The translations under genes were made by a program, and so were the position numbers. Positions 1-8,668 of a stretch of DNA of 64,000 bases are shown here, piece by piece. Location of the stretch: contig JAEWUO010000030.1 in the NCBI GenBank assembly GCA_023459335.1, positions 1 through 64,000 of the forward strand, given 5' to 3'. Under the pieces are notes generated by a model. The model was given only the letters and a program-made list of their open reading frames with translations, did no database searches and had not been told where the DNA came from. This DNA is from Bacillota bacterium (GTDB lineage Bacteria; Bacillota; Clostridia; Christensenellales; CAG-138). Position 1 is the stretch's first letter; each line of letters starts with the position of its first letter.

Positions 1-1
1 C

Positions 2-118
2 TGGTTATGAAGTAACCAACTTATAAAATTTGAGTCTTCAAACTCAATCAATAATGTGACGCTTCACGTCACGCGCGGCGGCGGCCAGCCCTGTCCGATG
101 GGCATTTTTACTCGGCCA
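2..118 (+). other. Cluster of hairpins, candidate structured RNA or operator array
   Basis: Three perfect 6-bp hairpins follow each other: 2-18 (loop TGAAG), 30-47 (loop CTTCAA) and 56-72 (loop CTTCA). The loop of the first is exactly complementary to loop bases of the second and third, so kissing-loop pairing is possible. A weaker nested pair (GGCC 83-86 with GGCC near 115-118, GCCC/GGGC at 88-103) follows. The window edge cuts off whatever lies upstream, so it is unclear whether this is the 3' part of an RNA, a leader or a set of DNA operators. I do not recognise a known riboswitch or RNA class. Confidence 0.3.
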
Positions 119-123
119 AGTAT

Positions 124-156
124 GCGCGCACGCTCCTGTGCGATCGCGCTTTTTTA
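124..156 (+). terminator. Putative Rho-independent terminator
   Basis: CGCAC (127-131) pairs with GTGCG (138-142), with extra GC-rich pairing outside, and a run of T at 150-155 follows on the plus strand. It could end a transcript entering from the left. From 157 to 289 nothing else is visible. Confidence 0.4.
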
Positions 157-289
157 TCTTAACACAATCGGGCGAAATGTCAATCAATTTGATGCATGTT
201 TCATCATTGCATACACGAATTGAACCGTTTGCAGACGTTTCGGTCAACGCGCGTATGAACGGCCGTTAAAACGCGGCTGACGGCAGGCG

Positions 290-1294
290 TCAATCCGCGC
301 TCCGCGGCAGCGATATTTCGCCGCAGAGATTCGTATACATGAGCCGCCGGACGTCCGAAAGATTCGCGGCGTGCGCGAGCACCCACATGAGCTTCGTCAC
401 CGCGCATTCGCTCGTCATGTCGTAAGCCTGCATGATGCCGAGTTCCAGCGCGAGACGGCCCGTTTCATACACCGTCGGGTCGCTTGGTTCATAGCGGCAC
501 TGCGTGGTCAGCAGCACGGCGACATTTGCATCCAGCAGTTTTTGAATCCCTTCCAGAAGATTGCGTCTGAGGCAATGCAGCCCGCCCAGGCCAAAGCCCT
601 CGATCACGACGCCGCGGTAGCCAAGCCGCGCGATATCGTCGAATACTTCCGGCCGCGTACCCGGAATGAGTTTCAGTAAAAACACATTCGGATCGATCGC
701 GTCGTCCAGCGCGGGCTGACCGGGCTTGCGTTCCGGCGGCGCGGCAGGGCGCACACGGCCTGACCGAATTCGCCCTGCGAGCGGGCGGTTGATGCTCTCA
801 AACGCGTTCTGGCTCGTGGTCCTCACCTTTGCGACGCGGCATCCTAAAATGATCTTTCCGTCGAATACCACAAGCACACCCGCCATACCGCTCGCGGCGG
901 TGATGAGCGCGTGCTGCAGATTCAGTTTCGCGTCAGTTTGTGGATGCCCGACCGGAAGCTGAGATCCCGTGATCACAACAGGCTTGTTTACGTTTTGCAG
1001 CATAAAGGAAAGCATAGACGCGGTATATGCCATGGTGTCCGTACCGTGCAGCACGACGATCCCGTCGTATTGCGGCAGGCAGGCGAAGATTTCGCGCGCG
1101 ATATCGCGCCATTCTTCCGGCTGAATATTGGAGCTGTCGAGGTTAAAGATAGTCTTTGTCGTTAACTGCCCCAGTTTTCTCGCTTTTGGCACAAAGTTAA
1201 GGATATCATCCGCCGACAGCGTCGGAATCAGTCCATCCGCCGTCTGCGTACAGGCGATCGTACCCCCGGTAGACAGGATCATCAGCTTCTTCAT
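290..1294 (-). CDS. ansA: Type I L-asparaginase
   Basis: Hydrolyses L-asparagine to aspartate and ammonia, most likely in the cytoplasm because no signal peptide is present. The start at 1294 gives 334 residues, the usual length of the AnsA type, and places the first catalytic-threonine motif TGGTIA at residues 9-14, as expected. The second motif HGTDTM follows near residue 85, with GSQLPVGHPQTDA after it. An upstream in-frame ATG (1414) would add a 40-residue extension unlike the family; GGGAGCG lies close upstream of the chosen ATG. The gene is transcribed away from the DegV gene; no promoter could be assigned confidently. The family call is firm; the physiological substrate range is inferred. 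Confidence 0.93.
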   Translation of the reverse strand: MKKLMILSTGGTIACTQTADGLIPTLSADDILNFVPKARKLGQLTTKTIFNLDSSNIQPEEWRDIAREIFACLPQYDGIVVLHGTDTMAYTASMLSFMLQNVNKPVVITGSQLPVGHPQTDAKLNLQHALITAASGMAGVLVVFDGKIILGCRVAKVRTTSQNAFESINRPLAGRIRSGRVRPAAPPERKPGQPALDDAIDPNVFLLKLIPGTRPEVFDDIARLGYRGVVIEGFGLGGLHCLRRNLLEGIQKLLDANVAVLLTTQCRYEPSDPTVYETGRLALELGIMQAYDMTSECAVTKLMWVLAHAANLSDVRRLMYTNLCGEISLPRSAD

Positions 1295-1488
1295 ATTCGC
1301 TCCCATATAAAAAGTATTCCGATCGATATGATTTTTTACGCCTGCGCGGTTTTCCAGCCCCCGCAGGCAGTACCAAATTAACACAGTTAAGGCTGCAATG
1401 CCATAGCGCCGCAATAATATAATATTTCATACCGGCTTGCTTGTTTTGCGTTTTCAACGCGATAAATTGAGATATGCTTTTTTCGTGT

Positions 1489-1516
1489 TTGTATTCGCGC
1501 GCGATTTCGGTATAAT
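1489..1516 (+). promoter_or_regulatory. Putative promoter of the DegV gene
   Basis: A perfect TATAAT (1511-1516) with a weak TTGTAT-like -35 about 16 bp upstream. The 1295-1603 region between divergent genes holds nothing else recognisable. Confidence 0.45.
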
Positions 1517-1603
1517 ATATATTCGTAATGATTTTTCTGTTTTTTTAACTATCGGCGCCACATCGCAGGCACTGACCAATTCGAATAAGAAGCAAGGAGA
1601 AGC

Positions 1604-2449
1604 ATGATGGAACGAATCTGCATAGCAGCTGACAGCACCTTTGACATGACGCTCGACATGGTGCGTGAATACGGCATAGCAGTCAGCGCGTCCTACGTCC
1701 GCATGGACGAAACGGATTACCTTGACTATCCCGATTTGAAACAGAGCGATTTGTTTGACTATTTCCGCCGCACGAAGAAACTGCCGCAGACGGCCGCCGC
1801 AAATCCCAACGACTACGAGCTTTTCTTTCGAAACTGCCTCGAATCCCATGATTCGGTCGTTTTCATCGCCAAGAGTTCGGGGATGTCCAGCTGCTATGAT
1901 AACGCGGTCGCCGCCGCAAACGGAATGGATCGCGTCTACGTCGTCGATTCCAAATCCATTTCAAGCGGCAGCGCGCTGCTGGCGATGGAAGCGGTTCGGC
2001 AGAAGGACAGCATGGACGCAGCCCAGCTCGCCGAATATCTGACCGCGTTTCGCGAGAAGATTTCTGGAAATTTCATCATCGAGACGCTCGAATACCTGCA
2101 CGAGGGCGGCCGCTGCTCGACGCTGGCTTACCTTGGCGCGAGCACGCTGCAGATACGCCAGAGCATCAACATCCGCGACGGCAAGCTCGTCGTCGGCAAA
2201 AAGTACATGGGCACCTATAAGCGCGCACTGAAGGAATACATCGACACGACGCTCGCGCAGCACGAGCAGATGCGGCCGGACGTGATCATGATCTCCCATG
2301 CGATTCAGGAGGAAGCGCTGTTAAACAGCATGATCGCACAGATCGACGCGCTGCATTATTTTCAGAAGATCATCCCGCTCTCCGTCTGCGCCGCGGTCGC
2401 ATGCCACGGCGGGCCGAACGCGTTCGGGCTGTTCACGGTGGAAAAATGA
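1604..2449 (+). CDS. DegV family fatty-acid-binding protein
   Basis: 281 residues, the usual DegV length. DegV proteins bind a fatty acid between two alpha/beta domains; in several Firmicutes they act as FakB subunits that present exogenous fatty acids to the kinase FakA. Visible features are the N-terminal AADSTFDM, the LPQTAAANPND segment equivalent to the TS-P acyl-binding motif, and a hydrophobic C-terminal domain ending in a GPNAFGLF-type lid. AAGGAG at 1594-1599 is 4 bases from ATG 1604 and 7 from ATG 1607, so 1607 may be the true start. A second DegV lies at 24297-25166. No fakA is in the window. Family is clear, lipid specificity unknown. Confidence 0.9.
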   Translation: MMERICIAADSTFDMTLDMVREYGIAVSASYVRMDETDYLDYPDLKQSDLFDYFRRTKKLPQTAAANPNDYELFFRNCLESHDSVVFIAKSSGMSSCYDNAVAAANGMDRVYVVDSKSISSGSALLAMEAVRQKDSMDAAQLAEYLTAFREKISGNFIIETLEYLHEGGRCSTLAYLGASTLQIRQSINIRDGKLVVGKKYMGTYKRALKEYIDTTLAQHEQMRPDVIMISHAIQEEALLNSMIAQIDALHYFQKIIPLSVCAAVACHGGPNAFGLFTVEK

Positions 2450-2498
2450 CCGCGCAAGCCGGTTGCAAGATGATATTCCGAAAACAAAGGATCGTATT

Positions 2499-3011
2499 TT
2501 GAAGAAACGAGTAATCAAGAAACATAATGCAGGCAGAGGCTGCTTCGTCTGCGGGGTTAAGAACCCATTCGGCCTGCATACTGATTTTTTCGAGATGGAA
2601 GACGGCACGTTCGCGGCCAAAGTCACGCCGGGCGTACACCACCAGAGTTATCCGGGCCGCCTGCACGGCGGCGTGAGCGCCGCTCTGCTGGACGAAACGA
2701 TCGGCCGAGCGATCAACGTCTCCGAACCGGACACCTGGGCGGTCACCGTTGAAATCACGACGCATTACAAAAAACCAGTCCCCTACGGCGTACAACTCAC
2801 GGTGACCGGGCGCATCCTCGAAAACAACCGCCGCCTCTTCACCGGAGAGGGTGAAATCCTGCTGCCGGACGGGACCGTCGCCGTCAGCGCGAGCGCGAAG
2901 TACATGAAAATGAAGCTGGGCGACATCGCGGACTTTGAGGCAAACGGCGAAAGCTGGCAGTGTTATCCTTACGACACCGATCCGGAAGAGATCGACCTGC
3001 CGGAATCATAA
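2499..3011 (+). CDS. PaaI-like hotdog-fold thioesterase
   Basis: 170 residues from a TTG start. The frame extends to an upstream TTG at 2463, but only TTG 2499 has a good ribosome site (AAAGGA 2486-2491, spacing 7). The protein has the CFVCG-KNPFGLH opening seen in PaaI-type thioesterases, then the catalytic-helix region PGRLHGGVSAALLDE around residues 56-70, and a final beta strand with a KYMKMK end. It probably hydrolyses an acyl-CoA or related thioester in the cytoplasm; the substrate cannot be told. It follows the DegV gene by about 50 bases and may be co-transcribed, which would fit an acyl-metabolism role. Confidence 0.8.
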   Translation: MKKRVIKKHNAGRGCFVCGVKNPFGLHTDFFEMEDGTFAAKVTPGVHHQSYPGRLHGGVSAALLDETIGRAINVSEPDTWAVTVEITTHYKKPVPYGVQLTVTGRILENNRRLFTGEGEILLPDGTVAVSASAKYMKMKLGDIADFEANGESWQCYPYDTDPEEIDLPES

Positions 3012-3030
3012 ACCGATCTACATATCGTTT

Positions 3031-3060
3031 CAGCCCGCCTTCCGGCGGGCTGTTTGCTTG
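3031..3060. terminator. Bidirectional terminator between convergent genes
   Basis: CAGCCCGCC (3031-3039) pairs with GGCGGGCTG (3044-3052), loop TTCC, followed by a T-rich stretch. It separates the thioesterase gene from the convergent UPF0210 gene. Confidence 0.75.
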
Positions 3061-3071
3061 CGTTGATGCAA

Positions 3072-4430
3072 TTAGTTTTTCAGCGCGTTCAGCGGCGCGG
3101 GGATGCGCCCGCCGCGACGGATGAACTCCGCGCTGGATTCGGTGTGCACCGGCATCACCGGCGCGCTTCCGAGGAGCCCGCCCATCTCCACGATGTCGCC
3201 GACCCGTTTGCCCGGCGCGGGGATGATGCGAACGGCGGTGGTTTTATTGTTGATCATGCCGATGGCCGCCTCGTCCGCGATGATCGCGGAGATCGTCTCC
3301 GCCGGCGTGTCCCCGGGCACGGCGATCATGTCCAGCCCCACGGAGCAGACGCAGGTCATCGCTTCCAGCTTGTCGATGGTCAGCGTGCCCGCCTGCGCGG
3401 CGGCGATCATACCCTCGTCCTCGGACACCGGAATGAACGCGCCGGAGAGACCGCCGACCTGCGAACTCGCCATCACGCCGCCTTTTTTCACCGCGTCGTT
3501 GAGCAGCGCGAGCGCCGCCGTCGTTCCGTGCGTGCCGCAGCGTTCAAGGCCCATCTCCTCCAGAATCCGCGCGACGGAGTCCCCCTGCGCGGGCGTCGGC
3601 GCGAGGCTGAGGTCCACGATGCCGAACGGCACGTCGAGCCGGGCGGACGTCTCCCGCGCGATCAGCTGACCCATGCGCGTCACCTTAAACGCGGTCTTTT
3701 TCACCGTCTCGGCGACCACGTCGATGGATGCGCCTTTGACTTCTTTCAGCGCGTGGCAGACCACGCCCGGGCCGGACACGCCGACGTTGATCACGCATTC
3801 CGGCTCGCCCGCGCCGTGAAACGCGCCCGCCATGAAGGGGTTATCCTCCACGGCGTTGCAGAACACGACCAGTTTCGCGCAGCCGAGTCCGCCCCGGTCG
3901 GCGGTGCGCTCCGCGGTCGCCTTGACGGTTTCGCCCATGAGCCGCACGGCGTCCATGTTGATGCCCGCGCGCGTGCTGGCGACGTTGACGGAGGAACAGA
4001 CGTATTTTGTGACGGCGAGAGCTTCGGGAATCGAGCGGATCAGCCGCGTGTCCCCGCGCGTAAAGCCCTTTTGCACAAGCGCGGAAAAGCCGCCGATGAA
4101 GTTGACCCCGCAGGCGTCCGCGGCGCGGTCCATCGCAAGCGCGAAGGGGACGATATCTTCCGTATCGCTCGCGTCCGCGACAAGCGCCATAGGAGTAACC
4201 GAAATGCGCTTGTTGACGATCGGGATGCCCATCTCGCGCTCGATATCTTCGCAGACCTGCACGAGCCTGTCCGCGCTGCGCGTGATCTTATCGTAGATCC
4301 TCTGCGTTGCGCGTTTTGCATCGCCGTCCGCGCAGTCGCGCAGGGAGATCCCCATCGTGACGGTGCGGATGTCGAGGTGTTCGCGGTCGATCATATGCTG
4401 GGTTTCGAAGATTTCCTTCAGGTCGATCAT
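3072..4430 (-). CDS. UPF0210 / PFL-family protein (DUF711)
   Basis: 452 residues, the standard size. The N-terminus ETQHMIDREHLDIRTVTMGISL and the repeated glycine-rich blocks (NFIGGFSALVQKG, CAKLVVFCNA-EDNPFMAGAFHG, GVSGPGVV) are diagnostic of the UPF0210 family, which folds like pyruvate formate-lyase but has no assigned reaction. The gene lies 12 bases downstream of the ACT-domain gene; this pairing is conserved across Firmicutes and archaea. I infer a shared, probably amino-acid-responsive function, but the reaction is unknown. Confidence 0.9.
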   Translation of the reverse strand: MIDLKEIFETQHMIDREHLDIRTVTMGISLRDCADGDAKRATQRIYDKITRSADRLVQVCEDIEREMGIPIVNKRISVTPMALVADASDTEDIVPFALAMDRAADACGVNFIGGFSALVQKGFTRGDTRLIRSIPEALAVTKYVCSSVNVASTRAGINMDAVRLMGETVKATAERTADRGGLGCAKLVVFCNAVEDNPFMAGAFHGAGEPECVINVGVSGPGVVCHALKEVKGASIDVVAETVKKTAFKVTRMGQLIARETSARLDVPFGIVDLSLAPTPAQGDSVARILEEMGLERCGTHGTTAALALLNDAVKKGGVMASSQVGGLSGAFIPVSEDEGMIAAAQAGTLTIDKLEAMTCVCSVGLDMIAVPGDTPAETISAIIADEAAIGMINNKTTAVRIIPAPGKRVGDIVEMGGLLGSAPVMPVHTESSAEFIRRGGRIPAPLNALKN

Positions 4431-4442
4431 AACAATCTCCCC

Positions 4443-4712
4443 TCAGATGCGGTGCATGGCGTTGAAGATGTCCTCCCGCTGGATGCGGATGTTCACGCCG
4501 AGCCGTTCACCTTCCTTGTCCAGAACCGAGGTGATTTCGCCAAACGGCACGCTGGCCTCCTTGATGTCCACGAGCATGACCATGGTGAACATGCCGCCGA
4601 GTATGGTCTGCGAAATATCCAGAACGTTGACGTTGACGGCGGCGAGGGCCACGCAGATGCCTGCGATGATGCCCACGCGGTCGTGGCCGATGACGGTGAC
4701 GATGGCATGCAT
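4443..4712 (-). CDS. UPF0237 ACT-domain protein
   Basis: 89 residues made of a single ACT domain followed by a short second ACT-like half. The start at 4712 gives the family's typical MHAIVTVIGHDRVGIIAG opening, with GGGAG upstream; longer in-frame ATGs would add a hydrophobic tail unlike the family. ACT domains bind amino acids and regulate partners; this type resembles the GcvR group. Its immediate partner is the UPF0210 gene downstream, so it probably controls or senses for that protein. Confidence 0.87.
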   Translation of the reverse strand: MHAIVTVIGHDRVGIIAGICVALAAVNVNVLDISQTILGGMFTMVMLVDIKEASVPFGEITSVLDKEGERLGVNIRIQREDIFNAMHRI

Positions 4713-4791
4713 GGTAAGAAAACTCCCATCAATCATATATTGTTCCAGTGAGTTTAACATAATGAGGGTGGGAAAGCAACGGAAGAAGGAT

Positions 4792-4830
4792 TTTACAAGT
4801 GTTTTATAGTATAATATAAATACAAAGCAA
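4792..4830. promoter_or_regulatory. Overlapping divergent promoters
   Basis: Plus strand: TTTACA (4792-4797), 17 bp, TATAAA (4815-4820) toward the zinc-ribbon membrane gene. Minus strand: TTGCTT (read from 4830-4825), 16 bp, TATAAA (4808-4803) toward the ACT/UPF0210 pair. The two overlap in the same AT-rich block, so transcription from them should be mutually exclusive. Confidence 0.5.
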
Positions 4831-4941
4831 ACTTGCATCCGGCCTCATTCCATCAACCGACCCGAAAACTGAATAATAACCCGGCAGCTTTCATTTTCTT
4901 ACTCTGTTCCCTCTCTCAGCCGACCGAAAGGAGTGGAGACC

Positions 4942-5397
4942 ATGAAGACGGAAGAAGACATCCTCACCCGCACGCCCGAAGACGCTCCGAACGCAGCGGT
5001 GAAATGCCCAGCCTGCAACGACACCGGGTTTTACCGTCCTGCGGATTGCGGCGGCGATCCGCGCTTTGCCGACCCGGACTATTACGCGCCCTGCCCCTAT
5101 TGCAGCGCGGGATCCTGCGAGGAAGAGCCGACCGTCACCCCGCCGGAGCCGCCCTATGACCCGCAGCCGAAAGCCAGCGGATACGAACTGCAAATCTTCG
5201 CCATCATCGGGATTGTCGGCGTGTTCATCGCGGCGGTCGTCGGCATCGTAAAGTCGCTGTATCTCGTCCGGCGCGGCGTCATCCAAACCTCCTTCCACCC
5301 GCATTTTACAATCTGGCTGGCGCTGCTCGCCTTCGCGCTGCTTCTGCTGGCTTTATCCGTTCTCTGGATCGTCCGCGTTCTGCGGCGCAAGAGCTGA
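4942..5397 (+). CDS. Zinc-ribbon membrane protein of unknown function
   Basis: 151 residues. ATG 4942 is chosen over GTG 4933 because AAAGGAG (4927-4933) is 8 bases away. The N-terminal 60 residues are hydrophilic and contain C-x2-C pairs (CPACNDTG, then CPYCSAG) like a DnaJ-type or treble-clef zinc ribbon. Two transmembrane helices follow (about residues 83-105 and 124-146), ending in a basic RRKS tail. It is probably an integral membrane protein with a cytoplasmic zinc domain. I do not recognise the family. The nitroreductase gene follows 42 bases later, suggesting an operon. Confidence 0.7.
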   Translation: MKTEEDILTRTPEDAPNAAVKCPACNDTGFYRPADCGGDPRFADPDYYAPCPYCSAGSCEEEPTVTPPEPPYDPQPKASGYELQIFAIIGIVGVFIAAVVGIVKSLYLVRRGVIQTSFHPHFTIWLALLAFALLLLALSVLWIVRVLRRKS

Positions 5398-5439
5398 CGC
5401 GCCCGCCATACGCAACCACAAGAGCAAAGGAGCGCAATC

Positions 5440-5973
5440 ATGACCGCCCTCGAAGCCATCCTCTCCCGCACCAGTTACCGCGGAAAATACGCCGCCGATC
5501 CCGTTCCGCGCGAGCACCTAAGGCAGCTGCTCGAAGCGGGCCTTGCCGCGCCCTCCGGCTGCAACAAGCAGACCACGAGCCTGATCGCCGTGGACGCCCC
5601 CGCCTTGCTGGACAAGCTCAACGCGCTCACCGGCACCAAAATCGGCCGGACCGCGCCCGCGATGATCCTCGTGCTCACGCGGCGCATCATCGCTTATGGA
5701 AACCGAACATACGCCTTGCAGGATTACGCCGCCGCGATCGAAAACATCCTGCTTGCCGCCGTATCGCTCGGCTACGAAAGCTGCTGGGTCGAGGGACAGG
5801 TCACGGACGAGGACAACATCGGCCGACAAATGGCGGATGTGCTGGGCGTTCCGCAGGAATACGACCTTGTGTGCTATCTGCCGGTCGGCAAAGCCGCGGA
5901 ACCGGGCAAGCGCCCGAAAAAGAAACCGTTTTCGGAGCGCGCGTGGTTCAACGGCTACCGAAGTAACGAATAA
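5440..5973 (+). CDS. Nitroreductase-family FMN oxidoreductase
   Basis: 177 residues, the compact nitroreductase form. The N-terminus has the family's SRTSYRGKY segment, corresponding to the S-R-S-R-Y FMN-contact motif, followed by HLRQLLEAGLAAPSGCNKQTT, and the C-terminal part has GYESCWVEGQV-type and GVPQEYDLVCYLPVG motifs. It should reduce nitro compounds, quinones or a flavin using NAD(P)H; the natural substrate is unknown. AAAGGAG is 7 bases before the ATG. It probably shares the transcript of the zinc-ribbon membrane gene. Confidence 0.85.
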   Translation: MTALEAILSRTSYRGKYAADPVPREHLRQLLEAGLAAPSGCNKQTTSLIAVDAPALLDKLNALTGTKIGRTAPAMILVLTRRIIAYGNRTYALQDYAAAIENILLAAVSLGYESCWVEGQVTDEDNIGRQMADVLGVPQEYDLVCYLPVGKAAEPGKRPKKKPFSERAWFNGYRSNE

Positions 5974-5988
5974 TACGTCATCATCCGC

Positions 5989-6012
5989 GCGGGCTGAAAA
6001 GCCCGCTTTTTT
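5989..6012 (+). terminator. Rho-independent terminator
   Basis: GCGGGCT (5989-5995), GAAA loop, AGCCCGC (6000-6006), then six T. It ends the nitroreductase transcript. Confidence 0.85.
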
Positions 6013-6139
6013 ATTGCCGAGATAAGACTACCTCCTTCGCGGTGCGGCAAGTATGGCGATGTTGACTCGCGGTTGCGCTTTCTTTGATCCGGATCAACGA
6101 TTGGTTGTGATAATATTCGATAACTATCTAATTATTTTA

Positions 6140-6167
6140 TTGATTTTTGTCATATATATGATATTCT
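6140..6167 (+). promoter_or_regulatory. Putative promoter of the MFS gene
   Basis: TTGATT (6140-6145), 16 bp, TATTCT (6162-6167) in a markedly AT-rich block upstream of the transporter. Confidence 0.4.
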
Positions 6168-6197
6168 ATGTTCGATGACTGTGAAAGGTTTAGTTTT

Positions 6198-7436
6198 ATG
6201 GAAGGCGAAATAACGAGTTATCGCGCGCTGAACACGCAGAAGGAATACCTGAAACTGATCGCCGCAAATGTGATCAACCGCTTTGGAGACTCCATCGACG
6301 GCATCGCCATCGCGTGGCTTATGTATGAGATTACCAACAGCGCGGCGCTCATGGCGCTCATCCTCGGTCTCAATTATATCCCGACCATCCTGCTGCAGCC
6401 CTTCACGGGCGCGCTCGTGGAGCGCCTGCAAAAGAAGCGCGTCATGATTCTGTTCGATGTCGGGCGCGGGCTTGTCGTCGCGTCGGCGGCGGCATGCTAT
6501 ATCGCCGGCCTCCTCACCCCCGCGCTGCTCACCGGTATGATGATGCTGATCTCGACGATGGAGGCGTTTCGTATGCCCGCCGGTTCCGCGATCGTACCCA
6601 TGCTGCTCACAAAGGAGCTGTATAAGGTCGGGTCCGCGCTGAATCAGACCGCGAGCCGCGTAACGGAACTCGCCGGCCTCGCGCTCGCGGGCGTCGTCGT
6701 GGCGGCGCTCGGCTGTCAGGGCGCGCTGCTCATCGACGCGGCGACCTTCTTCCTCTCCGCGCTGATCATCGGTTTTCTGCGCGCCGATGAAACCCCGCCG
6801 GAGGAGAGAGTGACGTTCCGTACGACGATGAAGAGCCTCGCGGACGGGTTATCGCTGATCCGCTCTTCGCGCGTGCTGATCGTGCTCCTGCTCATCGGCG
6901 CGCTCATGAATTTCATGCTCGTGCCGCTCAATGCCTACGGCGTGCCGTTCATTACGGACTATCTCAAGGGCGGCGCGGAGGTGCTCTCGATCATGAACCT
7001 CATCATCGTCGCCGCGCTGGGCCTCGGTTCCTTCCTCGCGCCCAAGATCACTCGTTTTACCGGCAAAGCGCAGCTGATCGCCTGCGGTCTGATCGAAGGC
7101 GTTTGCCTCTGCGTTTATGCGGCGGGCGGATATATCGCCTCCCACGTCCTGCAATACGCCGTCGTGCTCGCCGCCTGTGCGGTGCTCGGTTTTACGGCGG
7201 GCATCGTCAACGTGGTCTACAACGCGGCGTTTCTGAAACTGGTGCCGCCGGATTACATGGCGCGGCTTTCGGGCATCTCGGTCGCAATCCTCGTCAGCTC
7301 CATGCCGCTCGGCAGTTTCCTTTGCGCCGCGCTCGCGGCAACGCTGCCCATCCCGGTTGCGATCTTTGCCTCCGGCGTGCTGAACGTATTTCTCTACCTG
7401 CTGCTGATTCGGGTGCGCAGCCTTGAGGCGCTCTGA
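6198..7436 (+). CDS. MFS transporter, probable drug/metabolite exporter
   Basis: 412 residues with about 12 hydrophobic segments. The start at 6198 is chosen because GAAAGG (6183-6188) lies 9 bases upstream, whereas ATG 6168 has no ribosome site. The N-terminal VINRFGDSIDGIAIAWLMYEIT and the loop GALVERLQKKRVMILFDVGRG match the MFS_3 (EntS-like) group, which mostly exports siderophores, macrolides or other small molecules by proton antiport. An ArsR-like regulator follows directly with its own promoter, so it may be the local regulator. Substrate cannot be read from the sequence. Confidence 0.83.
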   Translation: MEGEITSYRALNTQKEYLKLIAANVINRFGDSIDGIAIAWLMYEITNSAALMALILGLNYIPTILLQPFTGALVERLQKKRVMILFDVGRGLVVASAAACYIAGLLTPALLTGMMMLISTMEAFRMPAGSAIVPMLLTKELYKVGSALNQTASRVTELAGLALAGVVVAALGCQGALLIDAATFFLSALIIGFLRADETPPEERVTFRTTMKSLADGLSLIRSSRVLIVLLLIGALMNFMLVPLNAYGVPFITDYLKGGAEVLSIMNLIIVAALGLGSFLAPKITRFTGKAQLIACGLIEGVCLCVYAAGGYIASHVLQYAVVLAACAVLGFTAGIVNVVYNAAFLKLVPPDYMARLSGISVAILVSSMPLGSFLCAALAATLPIPVAIFASGVLNVFLYLLLIRVRSLEAL

Positions 7437-7441
7437 CGGCT

Positions 7442-7470
7442 TTGCGATTCTTCCCGCCGTCTGTTATACT
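7442..7470 (+). promoter_or_regulatory. Promoter of the ArsR-like regulator
   Basis: TTGCGA (7442-7447), 17 bp, TATACT (7465-7470), starting 5 bases after the MFS stop codon. It implies the regulator can be made independently of the transporter. Confidence 0.55.
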
Positions 7471-7494
7471 GACGCTGAAGAACAAGGAGATCTT

Positions 7495-8565
7495 ATGATG
7501 AAATCGATCCGACTGCATCCAATCGATTTTCGGCGCGAAGCGGCCGCCGCGCTCACGCGGCTGGCGTATCGCGGAGACGACGCGCGGGCGGGAAACATTC
7601 GCCGCGCGGCGGACTACTACGCAAAAAAATACAACGTCGACCCGAGCCGGTTTTCCGGCATGATCGAGGCATACGAAAACTTCACGGCGCATTTTGCCTG
7701 CGACGAAGCGGAACTTGTCGCGCTGTTCGGTTTGCCGGACGATATGGAGGCCAATCTATACGATATTCTCGCGCAGATTCGCTTCAATTTCGGCGAGGAG
7801 CGCATGAAGGATCTGAACCTGCGCATTTCCCTGTTCCTTTCGGATGAAACCAACGAACCGGTCTTTACGCACGCGGGCGTTCCCGACCTGTTCGCTTATC
7901 TGGAGCGCACGCTGAATGCGCCCGCTTCACGCTGGCTTCTCGGCGACGCGATCATACGCTTCGAAGATTACCTCGCGCGTGCGGATCGCCTGCTGAACCG
8001 CGCGGAAGCGCTGATCCGCGAATATGCGCACCTGCTGGAACCGTATGCCGAGCATGCACTGCGGGAATGGAACGCCCTGCCGGACGACGACGCGTTTCTG
8101 GACCGCCTCGCAAAAAACGGCCTTCGCATGGATTGCCGCAGCGCAGACGTGTATCCTCTCGTGTTCCAGTTTACCAGAATTTCGGTGCATTCCAACGTCC
8201 TCTCCGCGGGGTACTTCCATGAGGAAGAACGTTCCGAAATCTCCTACGGCGTTCTGATCGACGATATCAATCTGAGCGAATTGTCCCTGCGCGACCAGCT
8301 GGAGTCCGTCTCCGGCGTACTGCGCGCGCTGGACGATAAGAAACGTCTGCAGATCCTCTCCGCGCTGCGGGACCGCCCGCTGTACGGACAGGAGCTTGCG
8401 AGCCTGACCGAACTATCGCCCGCGACGGTTTCGCACCATATGAGCGAACTGGCCGGAAGCGGGCTTGTAACCATCGAAAAACAGGGAGTAAAACTGCTGT
8501 ATCATCTCAACGAAACACGGCTTCGTGAATTCACCGCCCAGCTGGAGAACAGCCTGCTGCGCTGA
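7495..8565 (+). CDS. ArsR-type winged-helix regulator with a large N-terminal domain
   Basis: 356 residues. The last 85 residues form an ArsR-like winged helix (LRALDDKKRLQILSALRD, then SPATVSHHMSELAGSGLV as recognition helix, then a basic wing). The first 270 residues are a soluble domain of unknown fold with repeated acidic and hydrophobic helices; no metal-binding cysteine motif is evident, so a classic metal sensor is unlikely. AAGGAG (7484-7489) precedes ATG 7495 by 5 and ATG 7498 by 8 bases. Placed directly after the MFS exporter and likely to control it. The ligand is unknown. Confidence 0.75.
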   Translation: MMKSIRLHPIDFRREAAAALTRLAYRGDDARAGNIRRAADYYAKKYNVDPSRFSGMIEAYENFTAHFACDEAELVALFGLPDDMEANLYDILAQIRFNFGEERMKDLNLRISLFLSDETNEPVFTHAGVPDLFAYLERTLNAPASRWLLGDAIIRFEDYLARADRLLNRAEALIREYAHLLEPYAEHALREWNALPDDDAFLDRLAKNGLRMDCRSADVYPLVFQFTRISVHSNVLSAGYFHEEERSEISYGVLIDDINLSELSLRDQLESVSGVLRALDDKKRLQILSALRDRPLYGQELASLTELSPATVSHHMSELAGSGLVTIEKQGVKLLYHLNETRLREFTAQLENSLLR

Positions 8566-8574
8566 TCTTTACCC

Positions 8575-8597
8575 GCCCGCATCTGGCGGGCTTTTTC
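8575..8597 (+). terminator. Rho-independent terminator
   Basis: GCCCGC (8575-8580) pairs with GCGGGC (8586-8591), followed by five T. Confidence 0.75.
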
Positions 8598-8668
8598 GTG
8601 TTTTGGTCACAGTGGGCCGGCACGGGCCGTAATATGATCAATTCGATCTTTCGGGGGAGGTGTTTACG

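Noticed and set aside
3054..4751. Long plus-strand open frame opposite the UPF0210 gene
   Set aside because: Antisense reflection of a clear UPF0210/UPF0237 pair; no recognisable domain.
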